Origin: an uncultured Microbacterium sp.
GTDB taxonomy: Bacteria > Actinomycetota > Actinomycetes > Actinomycetales > Microbacteriaceae
Direction: 5' to 3'
Length of the DNA: 10,311 nucleotides
NCBI GenBank assembly: GCA_937988695.1
Contig: CALKHM010000222.1
Location: 1-10,311, forward strand
The stretch's first letter is position 1; each line of letters begins with the position of its first letter. The position numbers and the translations under genes are program-made. A model generated the notes under the pieces. That model made no database searches. It saw nothing but the letters and a program-made list of their open reading frames with translations, and was not told where the DNA came from. Below are positions 5,348 through 10,311 of the stretch, piece by piece.

Positions 5348-6571
5348 TCACGGAATCTGCCAGAACGTATTCCCCAGCGCGTACATGTTGTAGATCCACC
5401 ACCACTGCCCGAGAAGGCAGGCGGCAAGCACGGCGAGCCGCCAGACTCGCGAACGCGGCACGGCCGCCGCGCCCCACAGCGGCGACAGCGGCACCAGGAG
5501 CCGGAACACACTGGACTGCGGGAAGAACACGGCGAACAGATACAGCAGATACGACGCCGACCACAGCCGGATGTCCGCGCCCAGGCGTCGGACGCGCGGT
5601 CCGAACAGCAGCATCGCCGCTGCAGCGACGACGAGAGCGACCAGCGCGACCGCGCCCGCCGCCGCGCCCAGCCCCCATTGGCCGAACCAGAAGCCCGCGG
5701 CATCCCAGAACCCGCGAAACGGCGTGAACGACTGCTCGTCATGTGCGAGCCAGCCCCGATGCCAGCTCAGCTCCGTCGCCAGGTACGCGTCGCTGCGCCC
5801 CGTGACGACGGCGGCGATCACCGGCCAGGCAAGGCCCGCGGCAGCGCCCAGCAGCCCGTTCGCGACGATGTGCACAACCTCGAGCGGGCGCAGGCGCTCC
5901 TGCCGTCGGCGCACCCAGCGCACGATGGCGTGCAGGCCGAGGAACAGCGCGAAGGCGAGTGCTCCAGGGCGGGTGAACGCCACGAGCAGCAGCACCGGGT
6001 ACAGCCACCCGTAGCGGCGGGTGAACACCAGCCACAGCCCGGTGAACAGCAGCAGCAGGAACAGCGCCTCGGCGTAGCCGACCTGGAACAGCGCGGCCAG
6101 CGGCGCGTTCGCGAAGAACACAATCGCCCAGGTGCCGGCGATCGCCCCGATGCGCGGGCGCAGCAGGGCATACAACACCAGACAGGCGAGGTACCCGGCG
6201 ACCACGGAGATGAGCACGGCCGCGGGCTGCCAGCCGGCCCCGGCTCCCCCCAGCAGCCGCGCAAGGTAGGGATAGACGGGCATGAACGCCCATTGGTTCT
6301 GCGTGACCTGGCCGCTCGCATCCAACGGCACAGACGTCGGATATCCGTGCACAGCGATGTACCAGTACCACTGCGCGTCCCACCCCATCAGCAGGCGCCC
6401 GACACTCGGATGCGCTCCGAACCGGGATGCCGCCGCCGATAGCTGCGCGGCCGCCACGAACAGCGCCGTGGTCGCCGCACGCGCCGTCAGGTAGACGATC
6501 GCGATGCGCGCGGCCGCCGGCAGGCGGTGCCAGCCGCGCGTGCGGCGGCCGGTCAGCTCGGCGACAGCCAC
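5348..6571 (-). CDS. PIG-V-like GT-C mannosyltransferase (polytopic membrane protein)
   Basis: The 407-aa protein has many hydrophobic segments (about 20-48, 115-138, 142-160, 166-184, 187-216, 235-257, 300-324, 336-350, 355-372, 376-395). In the first outer loop, MGWDAQWYWYIAVHGYP (62-78) matches the WDxxWYxxIAxxGY motif of PIG-V and related GT-C enzymes; D65 is the candidate catalytic acid. FMPVYPYL (96-103), AFTRPGAL (198-205) and FRLLVPLSP (356-364) are further family-like motifs. Such enzymes move mannose from polyprenyl phosphate to lipids or proteins on the outer face; the acceptor here is unknown. Start: GTG at 6571, which overlaps the end of dapE by 19 nt, with GAGG 9 nt upstream; a longer upstream frame is a dapE shadow. 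Family call is fairly sure, specificity is not. Confidence 0.8.
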   Translation of the reverse strand: MAVAELTGRRTRGWHRLPAAARIAIVYLTARAATTALFVAAAQLSAAASRFGAHPSVGRLLMGWDAQWYWYIAVHGYPTSVPLDASGQVTQNQWAFMPVYPYLARLLGGAGAGWQPAAVLISVVAGYLACLVLYALLRPRIGAIAGTWAIVFFANAPLAALFQVGYAEALFLLLLFTGLWLVFTRRYGWLYPVLLLVAFTRPGALAFALFLGLHAIVRWVRRRQERLRPLEVVHIVANGLLGAAAGLAWPVIAAVVTGRSDAYLATELSWHRGWLAHDEQSFTPFRGFWDAAGFWFGQWGLGAAAGAVALVALVVAAAAMLLFGPRVRRLGADIRLWSASYLLYLFAVFFPQSSVFRLLVPLSPLWGAAAVPRSRVWRLAVLAACLLGQWWWIYNMYALGNTFWQIP

Positions 6572-7629
6572 GCGCGCAGGCCTCGCTCGACGTCCTCGAT
6601 CTGCGCGATCGGCACACGCTCCTCGTCGTGATGTGCGAGCAGCGCGTCGCCGGGGCCGTAGTTGACGGCGGGGATGCCGAGCGCCGAGAACCGCGCCACG
6701 TCCGTCCAGCCGTACTTCGGTCGTGCCTCGGCGCCGACTGCGGCCAGGAACTCCTGCGCAAGCGGGGCGTCCAGGCCCGGGCGGGCGCCGGCGGCGGCAT
6801 CGGTCACCTCGACCTCGAAGCCCTCGAACACGTTGCGCACATGGGCGGCGGCCTGCTCGATGCCGTGGTTCGGGGCGAAGCGGTAGTTGACCTCCACCGC
6901 GCACTCGTCGGGGATGACGTTGCCGGCCACACCCCCACTGATGTGCACAGCGTTCAGCCCCTCCCGGTACACCAGCCCCTCGACGGCGACGTCGCGCGGG
7001 CGGTACTCGGCCAGCCGGGCCAGCACCGGCGCGGCGGCGTGGATGGCGTTCTCGCCGATCCACGCGCGGGCGCTGTGCGCGCGCACCCCGTGCGTGCGCA
7101 CGACCGCGCGCAGCGTCCCGTTGCAGCCGCCCTCGACCTGGCCGTTCGACGGCTCGCCGAGGATCGCGAAGTCGCCGGTGAAAAGGTCGGGGCGATGCTG
7201 CGAGAGCACGTTCAGGCCGTTGCGCTGCGCGTCGACCTCCTCGTGGTCGTACCACATCCAGGTGATGTCCACGCGGGGATCGGCGAGCTCCGCCGCAAGC
7301 TTCAGCTGAACGGCCAGGCCCGACTTCATGTCCACGGTGCCCCGGCCCCAGATGTGCGGGTGACCGTCGATCTGGATGTCGCGGCTGGGCACGTTGCCGT
7401 TGATCGGCACGGTGTCGATGTGCCCGGCGATGATCACGCGCTGCGCCTTGCCGGCGTCGGTGCGTGCGACGATCGTGTCGCCGTCGCGGATCACCTCGAG
7501 GTGCGCCAGCGGGGCGACGGCCGCCTGGATCGCGTCGGCCAGCGTCGTCTCGTCGTCTGACACGCTCGGGATGTCGCAGATCGCCCGGGTGAGGTCGGCT
7601 GATGTGGCGGACAGGTCGAGGGCGGGCAT
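6553..7629 (-). CDS. dapE: Succinyl-diaminopimelate desuccinylase
   Basis: The 358-aa M20 peptidase-family protein hydrolyses N-succinyl-LL-diaminopimelate to LL-diaminopimelate and succinate, in the lysine/cell-wall pathway. The dinuclear zinc site is visible: H70 in AGHIDTVP, D100 in GTVDMKSG, E131 next to catalytic E130 in YDHEEVDAQRNG, E159 in ILGEPSNGQVEGGCNG, and H333 or H334 in LAHHDEE near the end. The dimerisation lid lies about 172-282 (RTHGVRAHSARAWIGENAIH). Length and motifs match actinobacterial DapE (Rv1202 from memory). The adjacent divergent dapD supports desuccinylase over other M20 peptidases. The start ATG at 7629 has GGAGG directly touching it, so leaderless initiation is more likely than Shine-Dalgarno use. 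The downstream mannosyltransferase gene overlaps its 3' end. Confidence 0.95.
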   Translation of the reverse strand: MPALDLSATSADLTRAICDIPSVSDDETTLADAIQAAVAPLAHLEVIRDGDTIVARTDAGKAQRVIIAGHIDTVPINGNVPSRDIQIDGHPHIWGRGTVDMKSGLAVQLKLAAELADPRVDITWMWYDHEEVDAQRNGLNVLSQHRPDLFTGDFAILGEPSNGQVEGGCNGTLRAVVRTHGVRAHSARAWIGENAIHAAAPVLARLAEYRPRDVAVEGLVYREGLNAVHISGGVAGNVIPDECAVEVNYRFAPNHGIEQAAAHVRNVFEGFEVEVTDAAAGARPGLDAPLAQEFLAAVGAEARPKYGWTDVARFSALGIPAVNYGPGDALLAHHDEERVPIAQIEDVERGLRAWLSPS

Positions 7630-7635
7630 CCTCCG

Positions 7636-7641
7636 AGTCTA
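7636..7641 (-). promoter_or_regulatory. -10 box TAGACT, probable leaderless promoter of dapE
   Basis: On the minus strand TAGACT is followed by cggagg and then ATG at 7629. The GGAGG has no spacer, so it cannot act as a normal ribosome binding site; the six-base distance fits transcription starting at the A of ATG. Confidence 0.6.
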
Positions 7642-7679
7642 TCCGCGTCATCGTGGCGGTCCCCGTGCGGGCCAGACGC

Positions 7680-7685
7680 TAGCGT
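7680..7685 (+). promoter_or_regulatory. -10 box TAGCGT, probable leaderless promoter of dapD
   Basis: TAGCGT is followed by seven bases (ggaggcc) and ATG at 7693. GGAGG ends only 2 nt before the ATG, too close for ordinary use. dapE and dapD -10 boxes lie 38 bp apart in the 63-bp divergent gap, so a single bound regulator could affect both. Confidence 0.55.
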
Positions 7686-7692
7686 GGAGGCC

Positions 7693-8646
7693 ATGAGCGA
7701 CGAGCGACGCATCTTCGGCACCGGTCTGACCACGGTCGCCGCCGACGGGACGGTGCTGGATGCCTGGTTCCCGGCACCGCGGGTGGGCAATGCCGACGGC
7801 ACCACGGTGGCCACCCGCGCGGCGGGACTGCAGGACGCGGTCGGGCCCGATGACCGACGCGACGTGCGCGTGGAGATCGTCGAGCTGCAGATCGATCTCG
7901 ACGACGCGCCGGCCTCGACCGCGGACGTCTACCTGCGGCTGCACGCGCTGTCGCACCGGCTGGCGGTCCCCAACACCGTGAACCTCGACGGCATCTTCGC
8001 GTTCCTGCCCGCCGTGGCCTGGACCAACGCGGGACCGGTGCACCCCGACGCCCTCGACCGCCTGCGGCCGCGGCTGCGCGCGGCAGGCATCCAGGTGGCC
8101 GGGCTCGACAAGTTCCCCCGCTTGACCGACTACGTGACCCCGCCGGGCGTGCGCATCGCCGATGCCGCACGGGTGCGGCTGGGCGCACACCTGAGCCCGG
8201 GGACCACCGTCATGCATGAGGGGTTCGTGAACTACAACGCCGGCACCCTGGGCGCCTCGATGGTGGAGGGGCGCATCTCGCAGGGCGTCGTCGTCGGTGA
8301 CGGCAGCGACATCGGCGGCGGAGCATCCATCATGGGCACGCTGTCCGGCGGCGGCACGCATCGTGTCTCGATCGGCCAGCGATGCCTGCTGGGCGCCAAC
8401 GCCGGCGTCGGGATCTCGCTCGGTGACGACTGCGTGGTCGAGGCAGGGCTGTACCTCACCGGCGGGACCAAGGTCGTGCTTGCGGACGAGCCCGTCCGCG
8501 CCGACGGGTCGCATCCGGTCGTGAAGGCATCGGACCTCTCCGGCAGGCCCGGGATGCTGTACCGCCGAGACTCGCTCACCGGAACGGTCCAGGCGCGTCG
8601 GCGCGCCGGCGCCGGTGTCACTCTCAACGAGGCGTTGCACGCCTGA
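7693..8646 (+). CDS. dapD: Tetrahydrodipicolinate N-succinyltransferase (actinobacterial type)
   Basis: The 317-aa protein transfers succinyl from succinyl-CoA to tetrahydrodipicolinate, upstream of DapE in lysine/DAP synthesis. An N-terminal alpha/beta domain (about 1-110) and linker (LDKFPRLTDYVTPPGVRI, 138-155) lead into a left-handed beta-helix of hexapeptide repeats (about 155-262). The conserved segment ASMVEGRISQGVVVGDGSDI (188-207) contains E192, which I equate with the catalytic Glu reported for the mycobacterial enzyme, followed by GGGASIMGTLSGGGTHRVSIG. The tail KASDLSGRPGMLYRRDSLTG fits the family. The length equals that recalled for Rv1201c. The ATG at 7693 is preferred over an in-frame GTG at 7684, which falls inside the proposed -10 box. 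Divergent from dapE. Confidence 0.95.
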   Translation: MSDERRIFGTGLTTVAADGTVLDAWFPAPRVGNADGTTVATRAAGLQDAVGPDDRRDVRVEIVELQIDLDDAPASTADVYLRLHALSHRLAVPNTVNLDGIFAFLPAVAWTNAGPVHPDALDRLRPRLRAAGIQVAGLDKFPRLTDYVTPPGVRIADAARVRLGAHLSPGTTVMHEGFVNYNAGTLGASMVEGRISQGVVVGDGSDIGGGASIMGTLSGGGTHRVSIGQRCLLGANAGVGISLGDDCVVEAGLYLTGGTKVVLADEPVRADGSHPVVKASDLSGRPGMLYRRDSLTGTVQARRRAGAGVTLNEALHA

Positions 8647-8659
8647 GCCGGAGCGGGTG

Positions 8660-8665
8660 CAGAAT
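8660..8665 (+). promoter_or_regulatory. -10 box CAGAAT of the MarR-ABC operon
   Basis: CAGAAT is followed by six bases (ggttca) and the GTG start at 8672, again a leaderless geometry. TTGCAC at 8635-8640 is a possible -35, with a long 19-nt spacer. The box overlaps the left arm of the dyad at 8664-8684. Confidence 0.5.
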
Positions 8666-8684
8666 GGTTCAGTGATCGAACCAT
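8664..8684. promoter_or_regulatory. Likely MarR operator dyad over the marR start
   Basis: atggttc (8664-8670) and gaaccat (8678-8684) are perfect reverse complements separated by 7 nt; the centre falls on the start codon at 8672-8674. Size and placement over the -10 box and start are typical of MarR autoregulation. Specific recognition is inferred. Confidence 0.65.
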
Positions 8685-9115
8685 CTGACCATGAACGCGC
8701 GGCCGTGCTCGCCCTGGCCCGCATGGCGCGGATGCTGGAGCACGCGCTCTCGCGCGACACCACGCCGCCGATCAGCCTGTCCGACTACCGGATGCTGTCG
8801 GCCGTCGCGGGCGGCGAGGCACGCGCCTCGCGCCTCGCCCGGCGCCTGGCGGTCGGCAAGCCCGCCATCAGCGCGTCCGTCGACTCCCTGGCCCGGCGCG
8901 GACTGCTCACTCGTCACGGCGGCGCCGCCGACCAGCGCGCCATCGACCTGAGGATCACCCCGGACGGCGACCGCGTGCGGGTCGAGGCCGAGCGGGCCCT
9001 GGCCAGGGTCGTCGTCGATATCGCGAACCGCACCGACGACCCGGCGGGGACCGTGGCCGCCCTCGCAGACTTCGGCGCGGCGCTCGAGCAGCGCCAGGCC
9101 GCGCCGCGCGCATGA
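8672..9115 (+). CDS. MarR-family transcriptional regulator
   Basis: The 147-aa protein has a winged helix: helices about 8-28 and 36-46, then ASRLARRLAVGKPAISASVDSLARRGLL (52-79) as the HTH with the recognition helix at about 63-76, and the wing DQRAIDLRITPDG (88-99). A C-terminal dimer helix (about 101-140) follows. MarR dimers usually repress their own operon and release DNA when a small ligand binds. The next gene starts inside the stop codon (ATGA overlap at 9112-9115), so the exporter is its likely target. The GTG start at 8672 is chosen because it lies at the expected distance from a -10 box; a further upstream start (8615) would overlap dapD and add unrelated residues. The ligand is unknown. 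Confidence 0.9.
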   Translation: MIEPSDHERAAVLALARMARMLEHALSRDTTPPISLSDYRMLSAVAGGEARASRLARRLAVGKPAISASVDSLARRGLLTRHGGAADQRAIDLRITPDGDRVRVEAERALARVVVDIANRTDDPAGTVAALADFGAALEQRQAAPRA

Positions 9116-10311
9116 GCACGCGCGAGCCGGGCTGGATGCGGCGCCTCGGCGTCTATCTGATGCGCCACCGCCGCAACCTCGCGATTGCCCTGGTCGCGGC
9201 GATCCTGGGCGCCGCGTGCCAGGTCACCACCCCGCTGGTGGCGCGCACGATCGTCGACGACGTGATCGTCAAGAGGTCGACGCCGCTCGCCCCGTGGCTC
9301 GCGCTGCTGATCGCGCTCGCACTGCTCGCGTTCGGGTTCTCATACCTGCGCCGCTATCGCGGCGGCCGCATCGGACTCGACGTGCAGAACGACCTGCGCA
9401 ACGACATGCACGACCGGCTCCAGCAGCTCGACGCCAGCACCCTCGACACGATGTCCACCGGGCAGCTGGTGGCACGGGCGAACTCCGACACCGCGCTCGT
9501 GCAGGGACTGCTGAACTTCGTGCCCCTGATCAGCGGCAACGTGCTGATGATGGTGCTGTCCCTGATTGTCATGTTCGTCCTCTCGCCGCTGCTGGCACTG
9601 GTGAGCCTGGCGATCGTGCCCGCGCTCATCGCGATCAGCTACCGCATGCGCAGCCGCGTGTTCCCCGCGAGCTGGGACGGCCAGCAGAAGGAAGGCGAGC
9701 TGGCCGGCATCGTCGACGAGGACGTCGCGGGCGTGCGGGTCGTGAAGGCGTTCGGCCAGGAGCAGCGGGAGCTGCGCAGGCTCGCGGATGCCGCGGGCGC
9801 GCTGTACGGCTCGCAGATGCGCACCGTGCGCATCCAATCGCGCTACCAGCCGCTGCTGGAGGCCGTCCCCGTGCTCGGACAGGTCGGCATCCTGGCCCTC
9901 GGCGGCGCTCTGGCCCTGGGCGGCGCGATCACCCTGGGCACGTTCCTCGCGTTCTCCACCTACATCGCCCAGCTGATGGCGCCGTCGCGCCAGCTGGCTG
10001 GCATGCTCACGATCGCCCAGCAGGCGCGCGCCGGCGTCGAGCGCATCTTCCAGCTGCTCGACCTGCGACCGGCCGTGGCCGACGCGCCCGACGCCGTCGA
10101 CCTGCCCGCCCAGCCCGGTGACGTCGTCTTCGACGACGTCACGTTCGCCTACCCGGACGGCGCGCCCGTGCTGGACGGCTTCACCCTCACCGTGCGCGCC
10201 GGCGAACGTGTGGCGCTCGTGGGCACGAGCGGAAGCGGCAAGTCCACGCTCGGCCGGATGCTGGTGCGGTACTACGACCCAGACTCCGGCGCCGTCACGA
10301 TCGGCGGCCAC
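9112..10311 (+). CDS. ABC exporter, fused permease and ATPase half-transporter (partial, runs off the window)
   Basis: Translation gives 400 residues with no stop. The membrane domain (type IV/ABCB fold, about 20-300) has segments near 22-45, 58-76, 135-153, 158-178, 246-270 and 275-295, a coupling-type region DVQNDLRNDMHDRLQQLD, and VAGVRVVKAFGQEQRE, typical of this class. The nucleotide-binding domain begins near 340 (VVFDDVTFAYPDG; aromatic Y for adenine stacking) and contains Walker A GTSGSGKST (371-379). The ABC signature, Walker B and H-loop lie beyond the window. It is translationally coupled to the MarR gene (ATGA), which suggests inducible multidrug or metabolite export. A second half-transporter gene may follow, as in heterodimeric exporters; the window cannot show this. 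Confidence 0.93.
   Translation, partial: MSTREPGWMRRLGVYLMRHRRNLAIALVAAILGAACQVTTPLVARTIVDDVIVKRSTPLAPWLALLIALALLAFGFSYLRRYRGGRIGLDVQNDLRNDMHDRLQQLDASTLDTMSTGQLVARANSDTALVQGLLNFVPLISGNVLMMVLSLIVMFVLSPLLALVSLAIVPALIAISYRMRSRVFPASWDGQQKEGELAGIVDEDVAGVRVVKAFGQEQRELRRLADAAGALYGSQMRTVRIQSRYQPLLEAVPVLGQVGILALGGALALGGAITLGTFLAFSTYIAQLMAPSRQLAGMLTIAQQARAGVERIFQLLDLRPAVADAPDAVDLPAQPGDVVFDDVTFAYPDGAPVLDGFTLTVRAGERVALVGTSGSGKSTLGRMLVRYYDPDSGAVTIGGH

Noticed and set aside
5315..6442. Plus-strand frame opposite the mannosyltransferase
   Set aside because: Gln/Arg/Pro/His-rich shadow; the opposite strand encodes a clear polytopic membrane protein.
6572..7651. N-terminal extension of the mannosyltransferase frame through dapE
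   Set aside because: This 360-residue stretch is an Arg-rich shadow of dapE; the membrane protein proper begins at about 6571.
8594..8625. GC-rich palindromic stretch at the end of dapD as a terminator
   Set aside because: The self-complementary ggcgcg/cgcgcc bits lie in coding sequence with ordinary codons and no consistent single stem; the marR promoter follows directly.
9216..10121. Plus-strand frame inside the ABC exporter region
   Set aside because: Arg/Ala/Pro-rich shadow; the frame starting at 9112 encodes a clear ABC exporter through to the window end.

Overview
The window is high-GC DNA with dense, overlapping genes and strong G/C bias at third codon positions. Gene content points to an actinobacterium, most likely Microbacteriaceae (Microbacterium-like). 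The pointers are an actinobacterial-type DapD, a DUF3117 protein, an Mrp with no C-terminal CxxC, an MgtE_N/CBS protein with no membrane domain, and several apparently leaderless starts. Much of it recalls, from memory and not from a search, the Rv1201c/Rv1202 and Rv1211-Rv1234 neighbourhoods of Mycobacterium tuberculosis. Most of the window is conserved chromosomal housekeeping; I see no phage, transposon, CRISPR, tRNA or rRNA.

Layout, left to right. (1) 1-907, minus strand: a YflT/general stress protein 17M-type membrane protein. Its reading frame ends at 326, but a +1-shifted frame stays open to the window edge and encodes a strikingly repetitive tail (9-residue PPRYGQR-type units, then 10-residue EERSLAAASE units). 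This looks like one long protein broken by a frameshift. (2) 977-3959, plus strand: three overlapping genes, MgtE_N/CBS protein, DUF1003 membrane protein and Mrp P-loop ATPase, read as one operon. (3) 3982-4332, minus: a TatB-like Tat subunit, convergent with mrp. (4) 4407-5078, plus: an O-methyltransferase whose last codons form a 16-bp perfect hairpin, convergent with a 56-aa DUF3117 gene (5096-5266, minus). (5) 5348-7629, minus: dapE, overlapped by a PIG-V-like GT-C mannosyltransferase gene. (6) 7693-8646, plus: dapD, divergent from dapE. (7) 8672-10311, plus: a MarR regulator translationally coupled to a type IV half-size ABC exporter that runs off the window.

How they fit together. DapD and DapE are two steps of the succinylase branch of diaminopimelate/lysine synthesis and are transcribed divergently from a 63-bp gap. 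MarR and the ABC exporter form a typical local regulator/efflux pair, with a perfect 7-7-7 dyad over the MarR start as the likely autoregulatory operator. MgtE_N/CBS, DUF1003 and Mrp are tightly coupled, but their shared job is not known to me.

The points most worth a second look are the frameshifted repetitive tail, the MarR dyad, the repeated -10-box-to-start spacing that implies leaderless mRNAs, and the hairpin embedded in the methyltransferase C-terminus.
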